From Izhakiella capsodis (GTDB lineage: Bacteria > Pseudomonadota > Gammaproteobacteria > Enterobacterales > Enterobacteriaceae): 64,000 bases of DNA. The notes beneath the pieces are model-generated. The model did not search any database. It had not been told where the DNA came from and saw only the letters and a list, made by a program, of their open reading frames with translations. The DNA is taken from the NCBI RefSeq assembly GCF_900115045.1, contig NZ_FOVC01000001.1, forward strand, positions 124,001 to 188,000, read 5' to 3'. The position numbers and the translations under genes were made by a program. Below are positions 19,809-29,249 of this stretch, one piece after another. Each line of letters begins with the position of its first letter. The stretch's first letter is position 1.

Positions 19809-19827
19809 TCGCTTTTCATAAGAGCAC
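19809..19827 (-). repeat. Right inverted repeat of the insertion in rpn
   Basis: TCGCTTTTCATAAGAGCAC is the exact reverse complement of 18796-18814. Its last six bases, GAGCAC, also match the rpn sequence at the left break (18770-18775), so they could be a target duplication or a shared end. Confidence 0.85.
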
Positions 19828-20049
19828 CAGGCAACGCCGGATAAACAGATGGCTTTCCGCTAGATAAGCTATGCGGTGGCGGCTATGCAGCGCCACCTGT
19901 AGGCAGGGCATAAAAAACGGCCACTGGTGATACCGATGCTGTTTTACACCGGTAAACGCAGCCCGTATCCGTACTCCACCCGGTGGCTGGATGAGTTTGA
20001 CGCTCCTGCGCTGGCAAATATTACGGTCATTCCGGATAAGGCAGGATAG
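19822..20049 (+). pseudogene. Rpn/YhgA-family nuclease, 3' part
   Basis: The plus frame beginning at GAGCAC reads EHQATPDKQMAFR, stop, ISYAVAAMQRHL, stop, [20 protein letters not shown] and [18 protein letters not shown]. This continues the rpn frame that broke at 18775. Two further in-frame TAG codons (19861 and 19891 areas) and loss of the C-terminal end show long decay. Confidence 0.85.
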
Positions 20050-20098
20050 CAACAATCCTGAGTATAAATTCTGCATAAACCGCGTAGTGTGCAATAAG

Positions 20099-20206
20099 CT
20101 ACCTGGCGTGAACGATCACCGAGTATCCGACCAGCATGACGCCGCCTACGCCACAGATAGCCATAAATAAAAACAGCAGGATGACAGCAATTTTTTGCCA
20201 GTTCAT
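20099..20206 (-). CDS. yohO: YohO-like small membrane protein (35 residues)
   Basis: The product is one hydrophobic helix (about residues 4-28, with AVILLFLFMAICGVGGVMLV), preceded by MNWQK and ended by VHAR. It matches E. coli YohO in length and in the FLFMA-GxGGVML-GY pattern as I remember it. It lies 73 bases downstream of mlrA on the same strand, which is also the E. coli arrangement, so it may be read from the mlrA transcript. The function of YohO is not known. No strong ribosome-binding site precedes the ATG at 20206. Confidence 0.7.
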   Translation of the reverse strand: MNWQKIAVILLFLFMAICGVGGVMLVGYSVIVHAR

Positions 20207-20279
20207 AGGTGAAAATCCGTCGCGAAAAGGGGCGGTAGTATACGCCCTTTAGCATTTTTTTACTTAAAGAGACCGAGCT

Positions 20280-21011
20280 TTAACTCACGTGGGCGGCGAT
20301 AGAAAAACCCTGATCCTGCCAATGGAAGAGCTGTTCCTGTTGGCGATGTGAGAGTTTATTGCCTGTATAAACAAAGATATGCTGACCAGGGAACAGTTCA
20401 GGACGGGGATGATCGAGTGGTTCAGCCAGCACGTCAATACGCCATCCCTGTTGAGACAGTCGCCATGCTTCCAGCCATAGCCGGGTGCGATCTTCGTTGC
20501 CCCAGCCGATCAACAGTGCATCTTTACCCGCTTTTTTACGAGAAGCATTAAGGCAAAAAACAACGTAGTCGATCAGCGCGCCATCCAGAAGACTACACAT
20601 GGTGCGGGCGGTGTTTTGATCGAGCCCCAGTCGCTGACGTACCGGGACAAAAACGTGATCGATGAGGGCGTCAACGGAATGTTCACGACCCGCTGACAGG
20701 ATTCTGGCACGTAGCTTGGCAGGGCGGACGTGACGTAGCACCATCATCATTTCTTCCTGCAAGGCAGCCCAGCCGTCATGGACTTCGACGTTATCTCCAC
20801 TCAGCAGCACTTTAACTTTACCGACCGGAACGCCGCTTTCTATCCAGCGTTTGATCTCCTCAATGCGCTGGATGTCCTCGTCATCAAACTGACGATGTCC
20901 ACCTTCCGTGCGTTTTGGCTTCAGCAATCCATAGCGACGCTGCCATGCGCGTAGGGTGACCGGATTAATGTCGCAGCGTTCAGCCACATCACCAATACTA
21001 TATATAGCCAT
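20280..21011 (-). CDS. mlrA: MerR-family transcriptional regulator MlrA
   Basis: The 243-residue product starts with a MerR winged helix-turn-helix ([40 protein letters not shown]), nearly identical to E. coli MlrA. The rest resembles a B12-binding-like fold that has lost the cobalamin motif. In E. coli it activates csgD and so curli and cellulose biofilm formation, under control of the c-di-GMP module YciR/YdaM. The ATG at 21011 follows AAGGAAGG closely. The frame extends upstream to 21080, but the helix-turn-helix starts right at the chosen ATG. Confidence 0.9.
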   Translation of the reverse strand: MAIYSIGDVAERCDINPVTLRAWQRRYGLLKPKRTEGGHRQFDDEDIQRIEEIKRWIESGVPVGKVKVLLSGDNVEVHDGWAALQEEMMMVLRHVRPAKLRARILSAGREHSVDALIDHVFVPVRQRLGLDQNTARTMCSLLDGALIDYVVFCLNASRKKAGKDALLIGWGNEDRTRLWLEAWRLSQQGWRIDVLAEPLDHPRPELFPGQHIFVYTGNKLSHRQQEQLFHWQDQGFSIAAHVS

Positions 21012-21356
21012 CACCTTCCTTAAACTCTGACTTTCAGATTGTAGCGCCTTAAACTTAACCAATACCATTAATCTGTACAACCTTTATTTTGTATGTACAA
21101 TTTGATCCCCTCGTTAATTTAGGCTTTCTTTTAATAACGTGCGTATTTCGCCGATGTAGCCTGTTGCCTCGAGCCGCAGACTTTTACGCTAAATGATGGA
21201 AGGCTGATGGAGCGACGGTATACCTATTGAGTATGGCTCTCCGCCGCAGGTTGTCATCAAGTAGCTTATTGGCCAGCAAGACAATTCAGTCAGGGAGGCT
21301 GACGTCTGCCCCTCGCTGTGGGAGAATAGCCGTCAGCGTGTCGCAAAGTGGTGGTT
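21012..21356. promoter_or_regulatory. Divergent promoter region mlrA/dinG
   Basis: This 345-base gap separates the divergent mlrA and dinG genes and must hold both promoters. I see no gene and could not identify a convincing LexA box of the CTGT-N8-ACAG type ahead of dinG, though dinG is a LexA target in E. coli. Confidence 0.4.
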
Positions 21357-23519
21357 ATGGCGTTAACTCCGGCGTTAAAAGAACAGATTGCCCAGTGGTA
21401 TAAAGCCCTGCAGCAGCAAATCCCCGATTTTATTCCTCGCGTAGCCCAGCGTCAGATGATAGCCGAGGTGGCGCGAACGCTGGCTGGCGAAGAGGGTCGT
21501 CATCTGGCGATAGAAGCACCGACTGGGGTGGGTAAAACCCTGTCTTATTTGATCCCGGGGATTGCCATCGGACGCGCCGAAGAGAAGCCGCTGGTCGTGA
21601 GTACGGCGAACGTTGCCTTACAGGAACAGATTTACGCTAAGGATTTGCCGCTGCTACAAAAGTTAATACCGGATTTGCGCTTTACGGCCGCCTATGGCCG
21701 TGGTCGCTACGTTTGCCCGCGCAACCTGGTCGCGTTAGCCAGTGATCAGCAGCAGCCTGATTTACTGATGTACTTGCAGGAAGAGACCTTCAGTGCCAGT
21801 AAGGAAGAGCAGAAACGGTGCGCCGGGCTCGCAAAGTCGTTGGATCGATCGGAGTGGGACGGCTTGCGCGACCACTGCGACGATAATATTAGTGACGATC
21901 TTTGGCAGCGGCTGAGTACCGACAAAGCCAACTGCCTGCGTAATAATTGTCACTGGTTCAAAACCTGTCCTTTCTTTCTTGCCCGGCGTGAAATGGAAAA
22001 TGCGGATGTCATCGTCAGCAATCACGCGCTGGTAATGGCGGCGCTGGAAAGTGAGTCAGTGCTTCCGCCAGCCAAAGATCTGCTGTTAGTGATTGATGAA
22101 GGCCACCATTTGCCCGATGTGGCGCGCGATGCGCTGGAAATGAGCGGAGAAATTACCCCAGGCTGGACCACCGTTCAACTGGATCTGTTCCGGAGACTGG
22201 TCGAGCTATGCATGACGCAGTTTCGTCCCAAATCGCCGCCCGGCCTGGGGAATGCTGAGCGGCTGACGCAGCATTGTGAAGAGATACGCGAACACCTGCA
22301 AAGTCTGGCGCAGCTACTGGCGCTGTGGTTACCACCCGGCGAGCAACCGGGCGAATATCGTTTCGAAATGGGCCACTTGCCTGATGAGATCATGACGCTG
22401 TGCGCGCGACTGGCGAAACTGAGTGAGGGGCTGCGTGGCCTTGCTGACGCGCTGCTGAACGATCTGAGTGAAAAAACGGCCAGGCATGACCTGGTTAAAT
22501 TACACAGTACGCTGTTGCAAATGAGCCGGGCGCTGGGTTGGTTTGAGGCCACCAGTAAACTGTGGCGGCTTGCGGCGATGAACCAGGCTTCCGGCGCACC
22601 GGTATCAAAGTGGGTAACGCGCGATCTGCGTGATGGTCAGGAGCTATTGCAGCTCCACTGTGCCGGTATTCGCGTTAGTGAGCAGCTTGAAAAGCTATTA
22701 TGGCGTAACGTTCCCCACGTGGTATTGACTTCCGCAACTTTACGCTCGTTGAACAGTTTTAATCGTTTACAAGAGATGAGTGGGCTGGCGGAGCGGGCTG
22801 ATGATCGTTTCGTTGCCCTGAATTCGCCATTCAATCACATTAAGCAGGGCCGGTTGCTGATCCCGCAGCTGACGCAGGAGCCTACGCTGAGCGGTGAGAG
22901 CCAGCACCTCGCGGAGATGGCTCACTTCTTTCGCCAGCAGATGAGTCAGCAGCGGCACAAAGGTATTTTAGTGCTGTTTGCCAGTAACCGGGCGATGCAG
23001 CATTTTATCTCGCTGCTCCCCTCGCTGCGTCTGACGATGCTGGTCCAGGGCGATAAACCCCGCCCGGCACTGATCGCCTTACATCGTCAGCGCGTGGAAC
23101 GTGGTGAGACCAGCATTCTGGTCGGGTTACAATCCTTTGCTGAGGGTCTGGATTTAAAGGGCGAACTGCTGACTCAGGTACATATTCATAAAATTGCGTT
23201 TCCGCCGATCGACAGCCCAGTTATTTTGACCGAAGGCGAATGGCTGAAGAGCCTGCAGCGCTATCCGTTCGAGGTACAAAGCCTGCCCGGTGCCTCCTTC
23301 AATCTGATACAACAGGTTGGACGATTGATTCGCAGTCATGAATGCTACGGTGAGATCATTATTTACGATCGCAGATTGCTAACCAAACGCTACGGTAAGC
23401 GCCTGCTGTCGGCACTGCCGGTTTTCCCACTTGAGCAACCCGCACTGCCAGAGGGCGAGCTGCCGCAGGCTCCGCTCGTTGAGCATAAAAAAAATCCGCG
23501 CCGCTGGCGCCGCCGCTGA
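21357..23519 (+). CDS. dinG: ATP-dependent DNA helicase DinG (XPD-like, 4Fe-4S)
   Basis: The 720-residue product is a superfamily 2 helicase that unwinds DNA 5' to 3', including R-loops and G-quadruplexes, and helps replication pass transcription units. Walker A reads EAPTGVGKT, the DEAH box reads DEGHH, and motif VI lies in QQVGRLIRS. The cluster-binding cysteines are present in RYVCPRN and in NCLRNNCHWFKTCPFF. The start at 21357 matches the E. coli start MALT; an in-frame codon 9 bases upstream is less likely. The next gene, ybiB, begins 11 bases after the stop, so the two probably form an operon. Confidence 0.95.
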   Translation: MALTPALKEQIAQWYKALQQQIPDFIPRVAQRQMIAEVARTLAGEEGRHLAIEAPTGVGKTLSYLIPGIAIGRAEEKPLVVSTANVALQEQIYAKDLPLLQKLIPDLRFTAAYGRGRYVCPRNLVALASDQQQPDLLMYLQEETFSASKEEQKRCAGLAKSLDRSEWDGLRDHCDDNISDDLWQRLSTDKANCLRNNCHWFKTCPFFLARREMENADVIVSNHALVMAALESESVLPPAKDLLLVIDEGHHLPDVARDALEMSGEITPGWTTVQLDLFRRLVELCMTQFRPKSPPGLGNAERLTQHCEEIREHLQSLAQLLALWLPPGEQPGEYRFEMGHLPDEIMTLCARLAKLSEGLRGLADALLNDLSEKTARHDLVKLHSTLLQMSRALGWFEATSKLWRLAAMNQASGAPVSKWVTRDLRDGQELLQLHCAGIRVSEQLEKLLWRNVPHVVLTSATLRSLNSFNRLQEMSGLAERADDRFVALNSPFNHIKQGRLLIPQLTQEPTLSGESQHLAEMAHFFRQQMSQQRHKGILVLFASNRAMQHFISLLPSLRLTMLVQGDKPRPALIALHRQRVERGETSILVGLQSFAEGLDLKGELLTQVHIHKIAFPPIDSPVILTEGEWLKSLQRYPFEVQSLPGASFNLIQQVGRLIRSHECYGEIIIYDRRLLTKRYGKRLLSALPVFPLEQPALPEGELPQAPLVEHKKNPRRWRRR

Positions 23520-23529
23520 GAGTCGAATC

Positions 23530-24504
23530 ATGGAATTTAACCACATCATTAAAGAGATTGGTCGCGGTAAAAACCATGCCCGCCATTTGGATCGCCAGAC
23601 TGCCTGTGACCTTTACCGCCTGATGCTGGACGGCAAGGTCCCGCCGCTGACGCTGGGCGCAATACTGATCGCACTGCGTATTAAGGGAGAAGGGCCGGAG
23701 GAGATGCCGGGTTTCTATCAGGCAATGCAGGAAAAGGTCCCACAGCTGATAGCCCCGCCGGGGCGCACGCTGCCGGTGACCATTCCCAGTTATAACGGCG
23801 CCCGTCGGCAGGCGAATCTGACGCCGCTGCTCGCGCTGCTACTCAGTAAGCTGGACTTTCCCGTGCTGGTGCACGGCGTGCGTGAAGATGAAACGCGGGT
23901 GACCAGCAAGCAGGTTTTTGCCGCATTAAACATTCAGCCAGCTGCCAGCGTTGAACATGCGCAGCATGCGCTGGACAATGGCGACGTTGCGTTTATCACT
24001 ATAGACCAGCTTTGCCCACCGCTCGCAGATCAACTGGCGCTGCGCTGGCAGCTGGGGGTGCGCAACAGTGCGCATACCCTCGCAAAGTTACTCTCTCCTT
24101 TTGGTATACACCAAACGCTGCGCCTTTCCAGCGTTTCTCACCCTGAATACGTTGCGCGCGTTGCTGATTTTTTTCAGCATCTGGGCGCAAGTGCACTGCT
24201 GTTGAATGGCACTGAGGGAGAAATCTATGCCAACCCGCAGCGCTGTCCCGGCATAACGCTCATTCGCTCTGGTGAAGCGCCACGGGAGCTGGTCGCTCGT
24301 CAGCCTGAGCAGGTGCCGGACGCTGACGATTTACCCGCGTCTAAGGGTGCTGAAGACACCGCAAGGTGGATAACACGTTGCCTGGCACGCAAGATCCCTG
24401 TGCCGCAGTCGCTGAGGTTACAGATTGCCTGCTGTCTGTTGGCTGTGGGACGAGCTGCCAGCGTTGAACAGGGATTGCAGCAGCTGGCCGACGCCGGTTA
24501 CTGA
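23530..24504 (+). CDS. ybiB: YbiB, TrpD2-like DNA-binding protein
   Basis: The 324-residue product resembles the glycosyltransferase fold of anthranilate phosphoribosyltransferase (TrpD2 branch): IPSYNGARRQANLTPLLALL replaces the phosphoribosyl-binding loop of true TrpD, and the block RWQLGVRNSAHTLAKLLSPF is conserved. The E. coli protein binds nucleic acids cooperatively and is tied to dinG in a LexA-controlled operon. Here it likewise sits 11 bases after dinG. The ATG at 23530 starts MEFNHIIKEIGRGKNHAR as in homologues. Its last seven bases overlap the convergent amidohydrolase gene. Confidence 0.92.
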   Translation: MEFNHIIKEIGRGKNHARHLDRQTACDLYRLMLDGKVPPLTLGAILIALRIKGEGPEEMPGFYQAMQEKVPQLIAPPGRTLPVTIPSYNGARRQANLTPLLALLLSKLDFPVLVHGVREDETRVTSKQVFAALNIQPAASVEHAQHALDNGDVAFITIDQLCPPLADQLALRWQLGVRNSAHTLAKLLSPFGIHQTLRLSSVSHPEYVARVADFFQHLGASALLLNGTEGEIYANPQRCPGITLIRSGEAPRELVARQPEQVPDADDLPASKGAEDTARWITRCLARKIPVPQSLRLQIACCLLAVGRAASVEQGLQQLADAGY

Positions 24505-25658
24505 TGGGGCGGGCAGAGATGCTCCACCAGCCCGATCCAGAACGCGATACCGTGTGGCAGCACGGCATCGTTAAAATCATAGTTGGCATTGTGCAGCGGC
24601 GCCCAGGGGAGGGCGCCGTCGGCACCAATCCAGAAGTAAGCCCCCGGACAGTGCTCCAGCATACAGGCGAAATCTTCAGAGGCCATCGACGGATTAATAT
24701 TCCAGTGAAGATGATCGGCAGGCAGGAGCGAACGGGCACATTCCCTTACCCGCAGGGCAGCGGCAGGATCATTGCTGGTAACGGGATAATCGCCGGAAAA
24801 AGTCAGCGTACTTTTGATATCCATCGGTGTGGTCAGGCTGTCCACAAAAGAAGCTATCAGCGCTTTTATTTCTTGCCGTACATCGTTTTGCAGGCAGCGC
24901 AGCGTGCCGCTCAGCGTCACGCGGTCGGGTATAACGTTAATGGCTTCACCGCCGTTAATCTGCGTAACGCTGATAACCGCTGAGGCAAGCGGCGAGAGGC
25001 GACGCGCTGGTATGGTTTGCAGCGCCATGATGAGCTGAGCCGCCGCGACAATCGGATCTGCGCCATTTTCCGGCATTGCTGCATGACAGCTTTTACCCTG
25101 TAAAGTGATGGTGAAGGCATCAAGCGATGCCATCATCGCGCCGGGGTTGAGTGCAATGTGACCGACCGGAAGACCCGGCCAGTTGTGCATACCGTAAATC
25201 GCATCCATCGGAAAACGACTGAATAGCCCGTCACCGATCATTTTTCGCGCCCCTCCAAGGTTTTCTTCTGCTGGCTGGAAAATAAAGCGTACCGTACCGC
25301 TGAAGTAGCGATGGGTACTGAGATAACGTGCAGCCGCCAGCAGCATGGCAGTATGGCCGTCATGACCGCAGGCGTGCATTATCCCTTCAGTTTGCGAACG
25401 CCATGGGGCGCCGCCGCGTTCGGAAACGGGCAACGCATCCATATCGGCCCGAAGACCAATAACCGGGCCGGGGCCGTTTTCCAAGGTGCCGATGACGCCG
25501 GTTGTCGCCAGTCCGGTGTGTACCTGAAGGCCGTACTGACGAAGTTCACCAGCGACCAGCGCCGCGGTTTTGTGTTCCTGATATCCGAGTTCAGGATGTG
25601 CGTGCAGCTGATGTCGCCAGACGGTGGCGCAGTTGATAAGTGAGGCGGGCAGGATCAT
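24498..25658 (-). CDS. M20 family amidohydrolase (hippurate hydrolase-like)
   Basis: The 386-residue product belongs to the M20D peptidases, which remove acyl or amino-acid groups by hydrolysing amide bonds with two metal ions. Visible motifs are RHQLHAHPELGYQEHKTA, the metal-binding ACGHDGHTA, the catalytic PAEENLGGA, and the small dimerisation domain near the middle. Family members act on hippurate, indole-acetyl-amino acids or N-acyl amino acids, so a plant-derived conjugate is possible but cannot be read from sequence. It starts at 25658 and overlaps ybiB tail to tail. Confidence 0.85.
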   Translation of the reverse strand: MILPASLINCATVWRHQLHAHPELGYQEHKTAALVAGELRQYGLQVHTGLATTGVIGTLENGPGPVIGLRADMDALPVSERGGAPWRSQTEGIMHACGHDGHTAMLLAAARYLSTHRYFSGTVRFIFQPAEENLGGARKMIGDGLFSRFPMDAIYGMHNWPGLPVGHIALNPGAMMASLDAFTITLQGKSCHAAMPENGADPIVAAAQLIMALQTIPARRLSPLASAVISVTQINGGEAINVIPDRVTLSGTLRCLQNDVRQEIKALIASFVDSLTTPMDIKSTLTFSGDYPVTSNDPAAALRVRECARSLLPADHLHWNINPSMASEDFACMLEHCPGAYFWIGADGALPWAPLHNANYDFNDAVLPHGIAFWIGLVEHLCPPHQ

Positions 25659-25799
25659 GCAATATCTCCCTGACGGTCTGATTACCGATTACCAAAACTA
25701 CCATAAATTCAGCGGGGCACAGGGAGAATCAACTAATCTTTACGTTATGACCAGCTAAAAAAATTCCCGTTCTCTGGCGGGAGCCGCGCGTTGACTTCT

Positions 25800-26294
25800 G
25801 CTGCGACAGGTTCAGTTCATACTGACGGGGTCACTTCTGCGCCAGCTCGTAACCCACGTCGGCATCGGGCATGACACCGGTTGCAGGATCATTCCACAGC
25901 TTTCTGCCGCGTTACCCAGCAGGCCGACAAAAGATCGCTTTTTTCGCGGTAGTAACATCGCTAATCATCTTCAGAGTCTCATCCAGCGTAGGGGTTTTAT
26001 AGTCGACATAGCGGGTGCGCAGGCGGAAATCAATGCCCGATCCCTGACACTCAATAGCCAGTACGCAGGCAACGGCCAGCACGCCAGTCAACGGTTAGGT
26101 TCCCCCCTTGCCGCCCAGCCCGGCAGTGAATATCCATTTACCGCTGAGATCGTTGTTAAAGTGCTGACGTTCCGCCTCGACAAAGGTTTCAAAAGTGCCC
26201 TGAACAATGCTCAGTGCGCCGATGATGGCTTGAGTTGGTCCTGTGCTAGACCGTGGCCCGGCGAGGGCTGATAAGGATAACGTGCGTTGAACAT
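25800..26294 (-). pseudogene. hutU: Urocanate hydratase (hutU) remnant
   Basis: Read on the minus strand, the stretch starts ATG TTC AAC (26294) as [16 protein letters not shown], like the urocanase N terminus, then jumps to [20 protein letters not shown] and [16 protein letters not shown], and goes on through VLAIEC and IDFRLRTRYVDYKTPTLDE to a GLLGNAAE-like end. Frame changes and stop codons interrupt it, about 120 residues are missing near the start, and the C-terminal half is absent. The enzyme acts in histidine degradation, and no other hut gene is seen here. Confidence 0.75.
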
Positions 26295-26380
26295 GATATT
26301 CCTCAGAAATTAGCCCAAGATTATTTTAATGGTAAAATTATTTTATGGCGGTTATCTTACGCGCCTTCAGTAGGAGAGCG

Positions 26381-27265
26381 ATGATGACCGTACGTCAGCA
26401 GTCCCCGTTACATCCCCGTAATCGCCACCGCGAACGTTACGACATGGCCGCGCTTTGCGAGGCATATCCGCCGCTCGATGGATTTATTATTAACAGTCCC
26501 GCAGGCCAAGCAACGATCAATTTCTCCGATCCGCAAGCGGTTCTGACTCTGAATCAGGCGCTGCTGAAATTTCATTATGCTATTCAGTCATGGCCACTGC
26601 CACCGGCATTTCTCTGCCCGCCAGTGCCTGGTCGGGCGGACTATATCCACTATCTTGCCGATCTGCTGGCGCAGGAGCCGCAAACCCTGGGGACATCGAT
26701 ACTGGATATCGGCTGCGGCGCCAATCTTATCTATCCGCTCATTGGGCAGTATGAATACGGCTGGCGTTTTACTGGCTCAGAGATCAACGAACTGGCAGTC
26801 AACGCTGCCAATAAAATCATTGCCGCTAATCCGGGTCTCAATCGCAAAATTCGCCTGCGTAGGCAGAAAAATCCGCAGGCGATCTTCAGGGGTATCATCC
26901 ATAAAGGTGAATATTTTCACGCTACACTGTGCAATCCGCCTTTTCATCGTTCTGCTGAAATAGCGCAGGCCGGTAGCCAGCGCAAACAACGTAATCTCGG
27001 ACTGGACGTCAATGCTCAGCTCAACTTTGGTGGCCAGCCGCAGGAGCTATGGTGTGATGGGGGGGAAAGTGGCTTTATTACGCGGATGATCGCAGAAAGC
27101 ATTGGCTTTGCCCGACAGTGTGGCTGGTTTACTACCTTGGTATCACGTAAAGAGAACCTTCCGGCGCTCTATACTCACCTAAAGCGTGCGAACGTGCGCG
27201 AGGTTAAAACCGTGGCGATGGCCCAGGGGCAAAAGCAGAGTCGCTTTATCGCCTGGCGTTTCTAG
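26381..27265 (+). CDS. rlmF: 23S rRNA (adenine-1618-N6)-methyltransferase
   Basis: The 294-residue product methylates N6 of A1618 in 23S rRNA. It shows the AdoMet loop [15 protein letters not shown], the N6-adenine catalytic tetrad in LCNPPFHRS, and the C-terminal [15 protein letters not shown]. Two ATG codons (26381 and 26384) follow TAGGAG; spacing is 4 and 7 bases, so the second may be preferred. It ends about 15 residues earlier than E. coli RlmF. In E. coli ybiO and glnHPQ lie between rlmF and dps; they are absent here. Confidence 0.93.
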   Translation: MMTVRQQSPLHPRNRHRERYDMAALCEAYPPLDGFIINSPAGQATINFSDPQAVLTLNQALLKFHYAIQSWPLPPAFLCPPVPGRADYIHYLADLLAQEPQTLGTSILDIGCGANLIYPLIGQYEYGWRFTGSEINELAVNAANKIIAANPGLNRKIRLRRQKNPQAIFRGIIHKGEYFHATLCNPPFHRSAEIAQAGSQRKQRNLGLDVNAQLNFGGQPQELWCDGGESGFITRMIAESIGFARQCGWFTTLVSRKENLPALYTHLKRANVREVKTVAMAQGQKQSRFIAWRF

Positions 27266-27467
27266 ACTTATCACTGCACTGTACGATGCCTGACTAACGC
27301 TGTGCACCACCGCTCTGGCAGCCCCAATAATAATTAAAGGCCAGCTATACAGTGCCGACCCCATAAGCTAAAGGAGGCAGTGGTTATCCACAGAAACCGG
27401 TTGCTAATAAATCAGTATCAGGGATCGCAACAAAAGCGCTGACGCAGAGAACATTTACTGGATACAT

Positions 27468-27496
27468 AAAAAGGCAGAGGGGCCAGCCTCTGCCTT
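27468..27496 (-). terminator. Rho-independent terminator of dps
   Basis: On the minus strand AAGGCAGAGGC pairs with CCTCTGCCTT around a GGCC loop and is followed by TTTTT. It lies about 50 bases past the dps stop codon. The flanking A-run on the other side would let it act for plus-strand readthrough as well. Confidence 0.8.
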
Positions 27497-27544
27497 GTAC
27501 GCTCTGATTGTAAAATGCTACATCTAACTCAAACCATAAATGTG

Positions 27545-28048
27545 TTATTCGATGTTGGACTCGATGAACCACAGGAATTTATCGAGATCGCGAGAAGCGG
27601 CGGTGAAAATATCCGCACTGTCTTCATCACTCACTTCACCAATGGCTTTACGCGTGTCGTTAGCAACTACGGCATAGCGGTCAGCCAGTGCTCGTAGGTG
27701 ATCCTGCACGCTATGAATGTTGAGCGGATAACTTTTCAGTGTAGTTTTATCGTTGACGACCTGAGTAGTACCAAGGGCAACGCCGCCTAATTGAACGACT
27801 CGTTCAGCAATGGTGTCCTGATGTGCAATAATCGCCGTGCGGAATCCATCCAGCATTTCGTGAACAGCAATGAAATTTGAACCGCGCATGTTCCAGTGAG
27901 CTTGTTTGGTGATCAAGGAGAGATCAATATACGCAATTACCAGACGATTGAGCACCTCGATAGTAGCTCTTTTCTCGTTATCGGCCACGTCATTACGGGT
28001 GTAAATCAGGTCAGAAGATTTAGTTTTTACCAGTTTAGCGGTACTCAT
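27545..28048 (-). CDS. dps: DNA protection during starvation protein Dps
   Basis: This 167-residue ferritin-like protein forms a dodecamer that binds DNA and oxidises and stores iron, protecting from peroxide in stationary phase. The ferroxidase ligands lie in [21 protein letters not shown] and HQDTIAERV, and the N-terminal Lys-rich tail ([11 protein letters not shown]) that binds DNA is kept. The C-terminal helix ends in [14 protein letters not shown]. Two adjacent ATG codons (28051, 28048) follow AGAGGA; I use the second to match E. coli. The product is highly conserved. Confidence 0.96.
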   Translation of the reverse strand: MSTAKLVKTKSSDLIYTRNDVADNEKRATIEVLNRLVIAYIDLSLITKQAHWNMRGSNFIAVHEMLDGFRTAIIAHQDTIAERVVQLGGVALGTTQVVNDKTTLKSYPLNIHSVQDHLRALADRYAVVANDTRKAIGEVSDEDSADIFTAASRDLDKFLWFIESNIE

Positions 28049-28051
28049 CAT

Positions 28052-28361
28052 TAATATCCTCTTAATGTGTTAATCCTGAACTTCATTACTCAGTGTAGCA
28101 GGAATTTTTATTTCTGTGGTTCAGTTTTCAACTATTGCATAAATAGCTAAAAACAACGAGTAACTATTTGGTAACAAAGTTATTTAAGTAGCGTGGTTGA
28201 GATTAATTTTTAAAACCAGTCTGCTAGTTAATACCTCATGTAGATTGCATTGTGAATAAACTTATCAATTATTATTGAACTATTTTTCAGTATGTAAATA
28301 ATTACACCGTAAATGAACAGATAATAAACGTTATTTGATTGCGCAGTCCCTGCACGCGAAA
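28052..28361. promoter_or_regulatory. dps promoter region
   Basis: This AT-rich gap holds the dps promoter reading leftward and the rhtA 3' end lies at its right edge. Long A/T tracts are present, as expected for an IHF-controlled dps promoter, but I do not claim exact sites. I see no gene. Confidence 0.4.
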
Positions 28362-29249
28362 TTATTGCGTTATAGATTCGATGGTGGCTTTATTCCGCTG
28401 TGCTGTCAGCGTCGAACCGACAGATGCGCTGATAATCGCCAGTAAGCCAAACCATTGCAATCCGTTCAGCATTTCGCCGAGAAATACCATTCCTGAAAGC
28501 GCCGCGATCCCAGGTTCAAGACTCATCAGAGTGCCAAATACTCGCGCTGGCAGACGGGTAAGCGCCATCATTTCCAGCGAGTAGGGTAACGCGCCGGAAA
28601 GGATGGCGATAGCGATGCCAATTGGGATGATGCCGGGATGCCACAGTTCACTGCTGGCAGCGCTAAGGCTGATAGGTACGAATACCAGCGCACCAATTAA
28701 TGAACCAACGGCCACTGTTGCCGGGCCATGATCAGTGCCGGCTCGCGAACCGGTCAGAATGTATAGTACCCAGAAACCACCGGCGATCAGCGCCAGCATG
28801 GCACCTTTTATATCGACGCTGCCAATATTTTTTCCTAAGGGGAGCAGCAGGTATAGCCCAAATACCGCAAGAATTACCCAGATAAAATCACTGATACGCC
28901 GTGATCCAGCCAGCGCCAGTGCCAGCGGCCCGCAAAATTCCAGGGCAACGGCGATACCCAGTGGAACGGTGCGTATCGCCAGGTAAAAACTGTAGTTCAT
29001 CGCGCCTAATGCCAGACCGTAAATCAGTAAAGGCATGCGCTGTTCTTTGCTGAATCGAAGGCGCCAGGGTTTGAAGATAACGATCAGAATAAGCGTACCC
29101 AGCCCCAGTCGTAATGCGGTAACTCCCTGTGCGCCAACCTCTGAGAACAGCGTTTTTGCCAGCGCGGCGCCTCCCTGAATGGACGTCATTGCTATCAGCA
29201 ATACTGCAATCGGAAACCAGACTGAAGATTTAAATCGGTTTAAATACAT
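28362..29249 (-). CDS. rhtA: Threonine/homoserine exporter RhtA (EamA family)
   Basis: The 295-residue product is an inner-membrane exporter with ten predicted helices in two EamA repeats. It shares AMTSIQGGAALAKTLF, ALRLGLGTLILI and YSLEMMALTRLPARVFGTLMSLEP with E. coli RhtA, which exports threonine, homoserine and related amino-acid analogues. The start at 29249 has AGG seven bases upstream; a longer frame starting at 29285 adds twelve residues without family support. It follows dps on the same strand, with 310 bases between. Confidence 0.92.
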   Translation of the reverse strand: MYLNRFKSSVWFPIAVLLIAMTSIQGGAALAKTLFSEVGAQGVTALRLGLGTLILIVIFKPWRLRFSKEQRMPLLIYGLALGAMNYSFYLAIRTVPLGIAVALEFCGPLALALAGSRRISDFIWVILAVFGLYLLLPLGKNIGSVDIKGAMLALIAGGFWVLYILTGSRAGTDHGPATVAVGSLIGALVFVPISLSAASSELWHPGIIPIGIAIAILSGALPYSLEMMALTRLPARVFGTLMSLEPGIAALSGMVFLGEMLNGLQWFGLLAIISASVGSTLTAQRNKATIESITQ

